This document shows, piece after piece, positions 41,611-53,987 of a stretch of 64,000 nucleotides of DNA (within the stretch, counting starts at the first letter, position 1; the number at the start of each line of letters is the position of its first letter). A program made the position numbers and the translations under genes. This stretch comes from Pithys albifrons albifrons (taxonomy: Eukaryota; Chordata; Aves; Passeriformes; Thamnophilidae): the NCBI RefSeq assembly GCF_047495875.1, contig NC_092471.1:16017001-16081000 (forward strand). Reading direction: 5' to 3'. Under the pieces are notes generated by a model. The model did not search any database. It was not told the origin of the DNA and saw only the letters and a program-made list of their open reading frames with translations.

Positions 41611-43906
41611 CCAACTCTCCTAAAGCACAGTACACACAGCTGGAGTGCATCTGTTATCTTCTAGGCTACTTTTCCACTTATCCATCCAACACAGTGCCTT
41701 TTTCAGAGCAGTAAGGCACCCAGGCTCCCATGCAGCTGACACCCACTCTGCTCATCCCACCCTGTTTCTGTCACTGCTGCCCGCCAGCTGACATTGGTAC
41801 AGGTGAGAGTTGCTGCTGGGTGCAGTGTGTGGCATCCTGCTAAACTGCATCCCCTCGTCCCAAACTAGGTTTGCAATTTGTCATGATGAGTTTGGTTTCT
41901 GGGTCTGTTCTCCAGCCAAATAGCTTATTTCTATATTTGGAAGAATGCAAGATCAGGTCAGATATTACAATCTCTCAGACTAATTATAACAAAGCCCCGT
42001 TAGGAGCCCTATGGAAAATCCCCTCCCCCAGAAACTTAGAACAAGGCTAGCAAATCTTCTGTTTGAAAGAATGTAGTTACATGCAACCCTGTGCACATGC
42101 TGACTTGCTGAGAGCCTTCTGGACATACTTCATGGGGACATGGAAACAGGGACTCTTGCTCTGTTCACACATTCACCTCACATCTGTTGCTGTGTGACAG
42201 TGTGCTCCATCCAGCTGTGACATCTGTCTCAGCAGCAAACACTCCAAGCACCAGCAGAGCTCAAGGGAGCTCGTGGATTGGAGCAGGAGTCCTTGTTTTC
42301 ATGTTCTAAAGGACTCCCCAATTTCTCTGAAAGCAACATCATTTCCTAAGGGAGTGGGGGAGTGACAAGGTTAGATGCTGTTCCCAGGGAGCACTCAACC
42401 ACCTCCGCAGATGCAGAGCCCTTGTGCTTCTTCATCATTCAAGCACTTCCTCCCTAGTCCTTATCTTACTCCTATTCCTCCACATCTCAAATAGAATTAG
42501 CTTCTTTTCCTAGAAATGCCTTACTCCTACAGATTGATGGGTTTTGCTTGATCCCTAATCTCTCCAGGCTTATACCATCTTCCAAAGGAAGGCTCATGCT
42601 TCACTCTTAATGCAAGGCTCCACATATTAATAACTTACAAAAGCCATACAAAAAAAACTTTGACCTGCTGGAAGCAAAAACCTATTGATTTAACATTTTG
42701 TTCAGTACTACCAACCAATAAAAGGATAAAACCAAGGCACTATATCACAAACTGTCACCAGCAGCTCAGAACAAATTGGATCCTTTTTGGATCAACAGAA
42801 GCATGAAGACTCACACAAACTCCCATTTAATGCCTGCACTGAACCTCAAATCACCTCCTTTTATCAGCCTTCACACCCATCCCAGTCCCCTCACCTGCAT
42901 GTGTAGAAGAGGACTGATGACAGATCAGATAATTAAAAGGCTTTAATCATACATCAGAAAGTATCTGAGCATTAGGCTACGTCAGTTAGTGCACTTACAA
43001 ACAGAAGGACTGAAAGACAATCTAAATAACAGCACATGATCTCCAATTTCAGCTCTGAAGTTTCAAAATAGCCTTCTTGTCACCCCCAAACACCAGTCAC
43101 CCATTCCTGAAGTAGGATGTATGTTCCCTCTTTCATCAACATATCTCTGCTCCTGCCTTGTCCTAATTGATGCGTTACCTTGAGTTGTCACATCCAATTA
43201 TACATGATGTGACATAGGATGACATGAATAATGTACCCCATCTGATGTGAACAAATTCATGATTGTAGCTTTGGGGGAGAAGAGGAAAGCAAAAATGTAC
43301 TGAGCAGCAGTTTCCTTGAATCATTGCATCAACATTAGTAGTAGTATTGTTATTGTTATTATGTACAATAACAAGTTTGTGTTTACTTGTGCTCTCATAG
43401 AGCATAACAAAAAGCCATGATTAAAAAGAAATGTATTTTCTCACAAAAAAACATTTAGGAAAGCTTCCACAGACCTTTATTTCCAAATTTTACAAAAGTT
43501 AAATAGGTCACTTTAGCACTGTTTGGCATTGAACTATCAGCTACCAGATGCTTTTCATATTTCTTTTCAGAAATGAAGGACATGAGGAAGAAGGGACCTT
43601 CTTTGCTGGCTTGCCTTTTGATTAAACAGACCTTTCCCCCCTGTTGGTCTGTAAAATGAATGTACACAGATACCAGAACATAGGCATTAAATCAAAGAGC
43701 CAAAAAAGTTAATTGAATCTCTCATTAATTGAAATCTGAGCTAGAGAGCTTCCTGCTTACTCACGGGGAGGAGTAAGAATAGGACTTAGACAATCACAGC
43801 TTCCTGAAGACTGTTCCTCATGGCCAGCAGTCTGGCAGAGCCAGGAGAAGATGACAAGAGCAGGGTGCATTCATCTCTCATTTTGAGTACATGCATATTC
43901 CCTCAC

Positions 43907-44098
43907 TCTTTAGGAGTAAATGCTAGACAAATTCTCTCGTAGGTCTCTGGGTTGTGCTTCACACTTATTTCCATTTTCTGCATTCCCACCAGGGTTCGTG
44001 GCACCACATGCAGATCAACTAAGGAAGGAATCCAGCCCTCTGCTTTTATTTTTACCCGTTGTGCTTTCACCATAGCTGGGTGAGAAACCATCTGCTTC
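43907..44098 (-). other. Possible coding exon, minus strand (hypothesis)
   Basis: On the minus strand a good pyrimidine tract (CTCCCTCTCCTGCCTTTTC, then ATCCCAAG) precedes the segment, and it ends AAAGA before a donor-like GTGAGG. A second acceptor choice (TTTCTCACCCAG) would start it at 44075. One frame is open throughout (62 codons from the first ATG) and reads like ordinary soluble protein: it includes VKIKAEGWIPSLVDL and, further on, MEISVKHNPETYERI. A stop follows just inside the putative intron. I do not recognise the family and found no partner exons, so it may be chance or a decayed exon. It sits beside an old inverted-repeat remnant but does not overlap it. Confidence 0.25.
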
Positions 44099-44206
44099 CT
44101 TGGGATGAAAAGGCAGGAGAGGGAGCTACAGTTTCCAGAGGAATATATCTTTCAAGATACAGCATCTGTCCTTTCTGTTCCTTCTGATTTATAGAAATTT
44201 CGGTTT

Positions 44207-44278
44207 GGGCCAAATTCACAGCTACATTAGGAATGAGAGTAGCCTAATGTGACTCTGTACCCAGAATGAATTTGGCTC
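44207..44278. mobile_element. Inverted-repeat remnant, possibly an ancient MITE
   Basis: Outer arms 44207-44218 (GGGCCAAATTCA) and 44267-44278 (TGAATTTGGCTC) pair with one mismatch. Inner arms ACATTAGG (44224-44231) and CCTAATGT (44243-44250) pair exactly. The GGGCCAAATTCA...TGAATTTGGCCC termini resemble short palindromic DNA-transposon-like repeats that I remember from turtles and crocodilians; calling it related to those is inference from memory. No clear target-site duplication is visible. Confidence 0.4.
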
Positions 44279-44338
44279 AGTGACTTCAGGTCAGTCATTC
44301 TCAGGGGTGATATTTCAGAGCACTCAATCCATGATGCA

Positions 44339-44375
44339 CAGTAGGTGAATTTACACCAGTGCAGTAGGTGAATTT
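44339..44375. repeat. 23-bp local duplication
   Basis: CAGTAGGTGAATTT occurs at 44339-44352 and again at 44362-44375, 23 bases apart, separated by ACACCAGTG. It lies just beyond the inverted-repeat remnant and may be part of the same degenerate element. Confidence 0.8.
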
Positions 44376-45290
44376 CTAATTCCATTTATGCTCAGACTTA
44401 CCATCCTGTTGCCTGGTATTAAAGAATAGGTTTTAGCTGAAGCTATTTAGTTTGAAGGATTAGATAACAAGGATATGTAGCTTTCTTAATCAGAAATACT
44501 TTGTGTTGGGATTTTGCACAGGAACGTTTTCAGTGCAGCAGAGAATCTTTGGACATCCAATCTGATAAGCCTTCACATTTGAAGGCAACAGTAGCAGCAG
44601 CACCTAATTTAGAGACAAATAACTTCTGATCAAGAAAGAATGATGTGAGGAAGCAGTCAGAACTAAAATCCTAATCTTTCTGATACATACGAAATTAAGG
44701 AATTTTTCAGCTTGACAATTGCTATCACTGTTACAGACAGGATTCCAGACACACATATAAGACTGACAGATTCTCCATATCTCAAATATAGTCACTGTAA
44801 ATGCAGTCCAGGTAGCAACCTTGATCTCCTCGCTTTCTAGGTAGTTGCTCCAATTTGAAATCATCTTTTTAAAGCTTCTTAGAGACCTTCCTCAACTTGC
44901 TTACTCAAAATGATCTGACAAAGCCTAATGAACAAAATAACCAGCTCACTCTGTTTTCCTTTCAGTTATTTATGTGGTAGTTGGTGTCCATATTTATTCA
45001 TAATCGTGTTTCACATAAATTTTGGTCGTTGCAGATGAATATGTATTATCCTTACTACTACTCTGCCCAAATTTTCAAATCTTACATTTTTCCTGAGATG
45101 AAGCCAGGAATGATGGGAACAGTAAACTTGTCTGGGGACCACAGAGCTGAGATGATGGAGGTGACTGTCAAGGCTGTCCACTTGCTGTTGTGAAGCTGGC
45201 ACAGACACCTCCCTGACCCTGCTTCCCTTGCAGGCAGGTGGTCTGCAAGATTCTTGGACAGGAAAGTGCTAGTTCTGTCCTAGATAATAC

Positions 45291-45309
45291 AAAAAAAAAA
45301 AAAAAAAAA
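45291..45309. repeat. Poly-A homopolymer (A19)
   Basis: Nineteen consecutive A residues, the longest A run in the window, followed by GAAAAC. The DNA upstream shows no sign of a spliced retrocopy. Retrocopies are rare in birds because CR1 does not prime on poly-A. Confidence 0.9.
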
Positions 45310-45570
45310 GAAAACATTTTTACTTAATGACTACTTATTGTGTTCTAAGATACACACACTTAGTGGAGTTGGACACTTGACACCTTGATTTATTGTTCTA
45401 AGGTAGGTTCCTGCCCGGTTTTTCTAAAAAGTCATGGCTTCTACCAACAATTTCTGTACCAATCTAAGGATAAAACTGTATGTCTGGTATTGCTGCAGAT
45501 GGGCTCAGTCAAGCAGCATGGCTGGTGGTTTCACAGCAATCACTGCCTTTTCAGGGAAGCAAAACTGCAA

Positions 45571-45575
45571 GTGGT
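45571..45575. repeat. Target-site duplication GTGGT (left copy)
   Basis: The five bases immediately left of the LTR are repeated exactly at 46115-46119, immediately right of it. Confidence 0.85.
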
Positions 45576-46114
45576 TGTTGTGATTTAACCTCAGCCAGCA
45601 ACTAAGTACCACACAGACACTCACTCACTCCCCACCTCAGTGGGATGGGAAGGAGCACCAGCTAAGAAAGAAAGTCTTGTGGGTTGAAATAAGAACAGTT
45701 TAAAAATCTAAATAATGTAAAATAATATAATACTAAAACTAATGGTTATGATAAAAATAATAATAATTGCGATAAAAAGAAAAGAGAAAAATAAAACTCA
45801 AGAAAAAACAAGTAATGTACAACACGATTGCTCAGCATCTGCTGGCCAATGCCCAGCCCATCGCTCCCCAGCAATATCCCCCTGTCCAGTCTGGGTCAGC
45901 TCCCTGGCTGTGCTCCCTCACAGTTGTTTGGGATTTTTCTGCACATGCTTGCTGCCTGAGCAGAAGACACTGAAAAGCCCTTGACTTAGGGTAAGGACTA
46001 CATAGCAACAACCAAAATATCAGTGTGTTATCAGCATTATTCCCATATTGAATCAAAAACATAGCACTGTACCAGCTGACAAAGAAGAACTCTATCCCAG
46101 CTGAAACCAGGACA
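45576..46114 (-). mobile_element. Solo LTR of an avian endogenous retrovirus
   Basis: This is a 539-bp solo LTR whose sense orientation is minus: the reverse complement starts TGTCCTGGTTTCAGCTGGGA and ends with AACA, so TG...CA termini are intact. It is flanked by a perfect 5-bp duplication, GTGGT, at 45571-45575 and 46115-46119. Plus-strand landmarks I recognise from this LTR type are CAGCCAGCAACTAAGTACCA, CCTCAGTGGGATGGGA, GTGGGTTGAAATAAGAAC, an A/T-rich ATAATAAT-type stretch, TCAGCTCCCTGGCTGTG, CAAAACATAGCACTGTACCA and CTCTATCCCAGCTGAAACC. A 5-bp duplication suits an ERVL-like class better than ERVK (usually 6), but the class call is inference. Compared with the consensus as I recall it, the middle part that carries a TATA-type promoter element seems deleted near 45870-45885. 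No internal retroviral genes or second LTR are present, so the provirus recombined to a solo copy. Confidence 0.9.
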
Positions 46115-46119
46115 GTGGT
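46115..46119. repeat. Target-site duplication GTGGT (right copy)
   Basis: Exact copy of the five bases at 45571-45575, abutting the 3' CA of the LTR on the plus strand. Confidence 0.85.
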
Positions 46120-48194
46120 ATGGAAAGAGCTTGGCCTTCTAGGCTGGGTCTTATGGGAAGACAAGTTTTGCCAGGAAACCCAAATTCCATCTTGATCTGG
46201 GTTACACTCAGTGCAAAACCACCAACACAGAAACTGTGATCCATGTAATTCTGCACAACAAACTCCAACATCAAAGCTGGGGATTCTACAATAGGCCAGC
46301 AACAGGCTCATAACAAATGGCATGCTCACACCACCCCCATGCTGTCACTGAGGTTTTTGGTGCTGAACATGGCTTTGGATCCCTGCAGAGACAGCCGTAT
46401 CCTGGCTTGGTGAGGCTGCAGCACCAGAGCAAGTGTCAAGAATCCACCTGCCATCAGAGGTAGACAGCATGCCAGAGACCACTGCAGTGCAGGATTTCAT
46501 CCACAAAGGGAAGGCATGGCTAAGGACCACTAAACAATCCCCTCAGTGTCCTTTCAGGAAATCAAAGGAGGTATAAAACTGCACAGAGCTTCCAGAATAC
46601 AAGAAAATGGGCAGAGGCTTAACAGCTAAAAATCTGACATCCAAAATTAACAACATGTAACCAATAAAGGCATCAGAAATAACTCCAAGAGACACAATGC
46701 AGAGAAACAAGTGGAGATGAGCAGAAGGGAAATTTGTTGTGATAGAGGCAGAATGTTGCAGCTTGGGAGCAGATTTCAAACCCTGGCAGTATGATCTAGA
46801 CACAGAATTTAACCCAAAAGTGTTTAGCAAGCAACCATCTTAATCCAAGTCCTTTTAGCAAGTGGTAACGATACCAGCTACTCTGACACCAAAAGTCTCC
46901 AAAGCTAAGGCAAGAAGCCACCCCTCCAACAACACTTCCACAAGCTTGAATCAAACTGTGAGCAAAATTCAAGTGTCAACATTTGTCCAGTGCTGGAGGA
47001 GACTTCTTACGGTATTCAAGACATCTGCAGGGGGTTTGCAGCAAACAAGACTTGTTACAGATATGCAGCCTTTTCAAGCTGCAGATGGAAGCCAGAGCCT
47101 GCCAGGAATGAATGCAACAGGAGCCCTGTGCTTAACATCTGGGTCATCTCCATCCAGAGCTGCCATAACTTTTAAATAATATTTTTCCAACAAAATTTAC
47201 TGTACATACTTTAAAAATTGCTTAGCAGGTGCTTTATGGAAACCTGCTCTGAAGCACTAGAGTCCACAATCAACCCTCTTGGCTCAGACTTGCCTCCAGA
47301 GTGAAGTCCTTGCCATGTTTTCTATTGTCTCATTACTTAAGTCCCTTTATTGCCAAGGGGATAAGTACTGACTTTGCCTTTGTGAGGAGTGATGGAGGAA
47401 GTATAGATCTGCACCTGCCAAGAGAGGTTGCTGAGGTACTTTCATTGGCAGGGAATCCAGGCATAAGTCTTACATGACTACTGCAACGAGGCCAGTAAAT
47501 AGCACTCCTTATAATTGTAGGACACAGCAACCTGGAAACTACAAATCAGTGTAAAACTGGGCTCCAACACAATCATATTTGTGATGTGGTGGCAGCTATA
47601 CTTTGCAGAATTATTCCATTAAAAAAACCCAGATGAATTTTCAATATTCCTGTCATTCATTAATACACCTGCTGGCTAAAAAGGACAAGGGACTTCCAGC
47701 ATGGCCAATACATTCTCAGTTATGGAAGAGTCAAAAAGTATTGTATTCACTTTTGAAATGCATTTTCTATCATGGTTGGTGCACAACTGTCAGTGTTCTT
47801 AACTCTCTAGTAATTAATGTCACTGAAAAGTAACATTAATCCCACATACTGACAGAAAGCAGGGAACAAGTCTGGAATTTATGCCCTTCTTCCCTTAACA
47901 AGGGGAAAGTTTGAGTTTGAATTGATTCAGGGGGGCTGAGATTCCAAAAGGACTTGGAAAGGTGATTCTCTCATGTCTGAATTGAAAAATGAGAAGCAAA
48001 ATCCCAAAGCAGACCTGCAGGAGAGACATTAAATTTGTCCCTTCTCAGTGAAGATAAGGATGGGATCCTGGAACCTAAATATACCTGTGCACTGCTTATT
48101 GGTTCTGAGATATGTTCCTCCTAATTGTCCAGAATGAAGAGTAGTGCTTTATCAGCACAGGCTTTTCCCTGCCTAACTGCATCCTTGTCCCCAG

Positions 48195-48223
48195 AGAGGG
48201 GCAGCACAGCCATCCTCCCAGAG
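48195..48223 (+). other. Possible 29-nt microexon (hypothesis)
   Basis: A good acceptor (a pyrimidine-rich tract with a CTAAC branch-point-like word at about 48173, ending TCCTTGTCCCCAG) is followed by 29 nt and a consensus-like donor, GAG then GTGAGTC at 48224. Two frames are open, for example RGSTAILPE. No flanking exon could be linked to it. The splice-site pair is among the best in the window, but exon identity is unproven. Confidence 0.15.
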
Positions 48224-51200
48224 GTGAGTCTCCAGCCTAAAGTACAGGATGGAAAGTGTTGCTGAAAAGAGTCAACCCAATGAGAAGTGGCACTAGAAGA
48301 TCTGAGAGTGATGCTTCAAGGAGAGGCAGTGAGAAGGCCAAAGCAACAGGGAGTTAGGGAACTACAGCGCCCTCAATGAGGAACACAGCCAACCTGCTCC
48401 AGAACCACTGAATCCTCCCATACCTGTAGGCATACAAGAAATGGAGGGAAGGCTTTACACCTTTCTGGAAGCCAGAGGGCTTCCAGTACATTTGAAAATA
48501 CTGCTTACTAGTGATTAATAATTAGCTTTGAAAACGCTAAGCAATTAGAATAATTTTGCACTAAAAATGTTCCAAATCTCATAATCTCCCAAAGATCCTT
48601 AGGAGGCTTGGATTCCCACAAAGCATGTTGTTTCTACAAAGCAATGCTGCTTGGCATGCACTGTAAGTCATGTCACATTTTCAACCCTCCATGCTAAAAC
48701 CAGCTTGAAAATAAGCACAGGTGAACCCTCTGCAGTTCTGATTTTGGAAGTTTTAACTCCACACAATTAAGCATTCCCCAGTTCAGGTGTGGACCCCCTT
48801 GCCAAGTGTGAGCTCAGGTGTCAGACCCACTATGCCCTTCTGGGGCTGATCAACACACCAAGTAGTTACTGTTTGATCTCATTCCATATTTGCCTGCAAT
48901 AAAGGCAGTCACCTTGTTCCTGTCAGTGACATTTACTCAGCAGGTCAGCACTAAGGGAAGTCATGAGATGAATTTCCTAATCTAAACATAGTGATGCTTC
49001 TTGAGCCTTTCCAATATCAGACTTGCACAAATAAAGGGTCAAGCTTAGCCCAAAGGCAATGCTGGATGTGCTCTATACTCCCCCTGTGTCACTAAGGGGG
49101 TTCTCATTGAGCAATCGGTCCCCACAGACACCAACTGGCTTCCTCCACATTGTTCAAAGTGGACACATAGTGAGTTGGCTCTCCCCATGGTTGGAAATGA
49201 ACTATGAAGCAGATGCAGTGTAATTTTCCTTCTCTGCCTCTCAGAGCCTTATGTCACACTGTCCCCAAACTCTTACCTCTTCAGACACTAGCTAAGAGTC
49301 GAGCTTTTCCGTTCTATTGATTTCTAAATTGTGTTAAAAAGATGACTTTTGAAATTCTTCCATGTCCAATAGTGATCACAAAGAAAGATGTACATTGCCC
49401 TAAAGCTGCCCTTCAGTTCTGAATAAGCCCTCCAGAGATGCATCCGTGTGGTTTTGCATTTACAGTTAGGCACCAATAATGTATCCAGCTAAAAGATAAA
49501 ACTAAGGAAAAAAAAGATCCAACCTCACTACTTGTAGGTAGTCAGAATGGAAATCTAGGCAGTTCATGATGAAGGGTGCTAGCTGAGGGAGTGCAGAAAA
49601 GCCAAGGGTGATAACAGATTCTACTGAGGCTCCTGTAATTTGTACATTTTGAGTTTTAGTTGATACAGCTGAAGATGATATTGCAAGAGGTTTTTTAAAA
49701 CCCCATTTCCCACAGCCATCTCGCCTTTTCATTATGAAAGGGAGTAAGAAATTCTGGAGGATCTCATTTTCAGAAACTAGCCAGGACTCAGGAAAGTTGA
49801 CTGGTGCTCAAGACAAACATCCAGCTGCATTTAAAGAGGATGTGTAACTGGCCAGAGCTTTTGTCTTATTATTACTTTGGATCCAGTAAGCAGAAGAGCA
49901 ATTTATACTAACCTTTTAATCCAATCCAAGTTAAGTACACTGAGGCTCCCCTCCAAAACGACACAATCAACAGTGATATCACATCCAGTTGATTGTATTT
50001 GGTGTGTGAATACAGCACTACCTAAGGTGGATAAAACCAAAGTTTCCCTAGGTCTAAAAATGGAAACCTAAATATGAATGAGCAAAACTGAAAGTTTAGA
50101 GGAATTGTTGAGCTGTTCCCAGCGTAAAAGGAACTGAAGTTGCAGGAAAAGGGCAGCCTATCTCCACCAGTTGGTATTTTTAATTCTAGCCTTCAGGAAT
50201 GGTATCAAACACCTCACTGAAAAGGTTACAAAGAGAAATTGCTACTTGATACAATGAACTGCTGTCACTCTAAAAAATCCAAACTTCATTAATAGAGACA
50301 CAATCTTATGTAAACCCAGTTCAGCTCCTAATGAAGTTTATTATATACAGAGAACTCTTTGCAGTCTGAGAAATAAAATTTTTTTAGAAGATTCTCTTTT
50401 GTGTCCACTTAAGATTGGCAAATAGGGAAAGAACACCAGAGGACAGGTTTTCAGAGCACTATTTTAAAGGTTCTGTTCAAATTCTAAGCCATTCCTACCT
50501 CCCAACACAAGTACATCATGTTGAATCATCCTTTTTCATAAAAGACACATATAATTCTGAAAAAGACAATAAACCTTCATTCCATAGCAATGATACTTTG
50601 GTGTGAACAGGTACATTTTAATATGTAGCAAATGGATTTAAGTGTTCTTAAATATTTTCCAAAAAAAGAGCTCTGACAAATTTTCTGTTTGTCAACCCTT
50701 GATACTAACAAATAGAGAATTCTCTTAAGACTATACATTAAAAAAAACTAAGAAAAAGAAAAGAAAACCACAAGTAAACCCAAAACCTTTAACTTTCCTA
50801 TATTTACTTATGTATTAAGTTATTAACATTTGAAAGGCTTATTCATCATCTTCCAGTTGTCAGAGATGGAGTCAGAACCATATTTTTTAAACTGAAATAT
50901 GGGTCAAATCCAAGCACGGATGAGTGTAAAGAGAACAGAACAATCTGAAAGACATATATCAAATTGTTTGTATCCCAGCTTGGTCTGCAACTAGGGAGGA
51001 AGTTGAAAAAACAGTGGATGTAATTCACAACTGGAGCAAAGCAATATTTTTTCTCTTTAGCTCCTTATAAAGTAACTCTAATCAAAATGACACCTTTATC
51101 AGAAAGGCAAAAAATGCTGAGAAAAACATCTCTGATGGCTACAATTCACTGGCTTGTCCCCAGATCTCTCATTATGTGGAAGACACAACCATGAGCAAAC

Positions 51201-53987
51201 ATTTCCTTTTTTTGCTTTCAAAGGGCAATGGTTGCAAGGTAATTCACTTCATCTCACACAAAGATATAATAGGTCCTTTTTTTCAGACACTCCCCAAAGA
51301 TGGGTTAAATCAAAATGCAGAGGTTTTTTAAGGAATATAGTTTAAGGAGCATTTTCTCTATGAATTACAGAATAGGGATGAAACTGGCTCAACATCAATA
51401 AGAAAAAAATCCATTTTCTCCATCTTTTGGAAATATTTAGGAAAAAAAGTCCCAACAGGAAAATGCAATTCCACACTAGAAAATAACTATTATCAAGCCT
51501 GCGACCTCTCTGTGAGAAATTGCTCTTGCAAGACTTTGCAAATAATGAGGAATTTCCTAAGGAGTGTTAAATGTTCAGGTAGAGCACCACCTGGTATGTG
51601 GAAAGAGCACAGGGTGCAGAACATCAGCAGAGACACATATGACCCCAAACACAGGTCCTCCTGCTGCCCAGGGCTCAGGACAGGATGGCACACCAAGCCA
51701 CAATGGGGCAACACAGCAACAGCTACACCAACCCCCAGGAAGTTTGCAGCTCCCCGAGGCAGCTGCCAGGCATCTTCCCACTTGAGCATCAGCTTTTTCT
51801 TGCACAGATACAGGGCCAAGCACTGTGTCACCATGATCACAGCTCATGTGCCTGCATCTTTGGCAGGCTGGACAATAATAAAAAATGTTGACAGTTTTGT
51901 TTCAGTTTTAGAGACAACTAAAATTACTGGCCCTCTGTGGTGCTCTTTACATAATGAGGCTTATTTCAGTGTAAAATGGCATTTCTATCAGAAGTTACTT
52001 CCATCACCAGGAACTCTTGGCACCAAAACATGTTCTTTTCAAATACCTCATTTTAGAGAGTCCTTTAACAGCATTGTAAATATACCTACCACTCACAGGA
52101 ACCAAATGAGAAGTAACTCAGAGAAGGGAAAATATACTATTATTTACTAATCTACATTAATTTTATGCCAATACTGGGATATTTATTACCACCTGGTCAA
52201 AATACACTACTACACAGATCCTAATTACAACTTTCCAAGGAACGTTTTCCTTTATATCACTGCACATACTGAAGCTCATGATTTGCATGCTTTAATATTT
52301 CAGTAATTAGGTAATAGGAAGCACATATGACTGTACAGAAAATTGCATCCTTCTGTTTTAGATTTTGTGCTATATTTCCTTCTCCCTTGCAGGTAAAGGG
52401 TCTGACATATATTGTTTTGCACAGTTAATAAAGTTTGTTTCTACCCTGAAACTTGGTAGCCCTAGTCCAGTGTTCACCTTATTAAGAGAAAAAGGGCTTT
52501 ATCTTTTACACATGAGACTCACCCAGGAATTGCTGAGGCACTGCAGTATGCCCTGTGGAAAGGAACCCTTCGTATCAGAAAGCTAAAGGGCAGCAACCCC
52601 CAGTATGTGTGCACTGTTCTCCACTCAGCACATGCACTTATCTTACAAGTGCTGCTTGGAGCAGCCTGTCCTCCTTTTACCCTTTGAAAAGAACTCTCCC
52701 ATTAATCTGTTTTTACTGATCATCAGGAAAAGTGAATAATCTTTTCTGAAACATTTAACTGGGTAGCAGCACCAGCCCAAGTGAACAGGATATGGATTGT
52801 TCATACAAAATACTATTGTAATTATTGTCTCTGATAGTCTGCAGAGAATACAAGAGCTATTCTCATTTTGAACTAATTAACCGTGACAAGATGTCAGACT
52901 CTTATTATCAATCTCAATCACTCAGCAGTAGCAATACTTACAGATAAGGTCAGAATTTGCTTCCATTGTCAAAACACAATGTCAAATGCAAAAGCGTGCC
53001 ATGCTATGGACCAGAGGAGACATCTCTGCAGAACTGATTCCCAAATTCAGATTTCCTGGGTGCCCTTGTGGGCAGAACAGCTCTGGCAGCAGCAGCCACT
53101 CTGGCTCTATGAAGTTTCATGTGCTGGAAACAAAGGGCAGCTGTCTGGAATGTTTACATAGATTTTCAAATGACCTACAGCTCCTGACAAGTTCGAAAAC
53201 TCCCCATCTGAAGGAAAACTAGGATGCTTCTTCCTTGAGATCAGCACAAGGTAAAATCATATCCTTTCACTTCTGACAAAGGCAAGGAAGTTCTGACTAT
53301 GCTGCTACACTCCCAAATATCTGGATATGCCTTTGTTTTTCTCTAATGCAAGCAAAGATCCACAAATCATCTTTAAGCACAGGCATGAGATACCTGAGCA
53401 TAGTTCTGAGCTGTGGCCAATCTGTGTTCAGAACATCCCAGAGTTATAGATGACTTAGAATCACATACATTCAAAATCCAATGTGTGGAAGTCCTGAAAA
53501 AGATAAAACTCGGGCTTACAGGTCACTGGCACCAAAGAAAAGAAAAACCTCTTGCTGTGGTGACTATGGCCCTTTATAAAAGCAAGGCAGCACAGCAGAA
53601 GGCTGAAAAATCAGAGGTTGGATTCCCATTCAGTGGTATAACCCTGAGAACTGACAGGCCCTCTGAGGCAGCTTCTGTCTCTGTTTTCCCTGAATGTGGA
53701 CTTTTGCAGCCTACAAACTTTTCACAAAGTAGGACAGATTATTTGTACACAGAACAAGAAGCTTCCATGCTGCTCAAAACAATTTCCACTGCTGTGCCCA
53801 AGCACAACTGGTAGTTTTTTGGTTTAAACAGAAGTGAAGAATATTAATCCAGCTGTAATATTTACTCTGCTTTATAAATTGAATGAAATACCATACCCAG
53901 GAGTTATGTATATAAACCCAAAGAATCTCCTAACAAATTTGTAATTTCAGTCTCAACTGATTTTTTTAAAGCTTCTCCAAGGTATAT

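Larger units (their letters stand above)
37518..45575. other. Mostly unique non-coding DNA
   Basis: No gene is confirmed. Listed separately are a G13 run (39931), a 21-bp tandem duplication (41569), a possible minus-strand exon (43907-44098), an inverted-repeat remnant (44207-44278), a 23-bp local duplication (44339) and an A19 run (45291). An A12 run lies at 40875-40886. Other open frames are below about 92 codons and show nothing recognisable. Between 41.3 and 42.9 kb the DNA is GC-richer than its flanks but carries no feature I can name. Confidence 0.65.

Noticed and set aside
45035..45310. Possible retropseudogene ending in A19
   Set aside because: No recognisable coding sequence upstream of the A run, no target-site duplication seen, and poly-A retrocopies are rare in birds.
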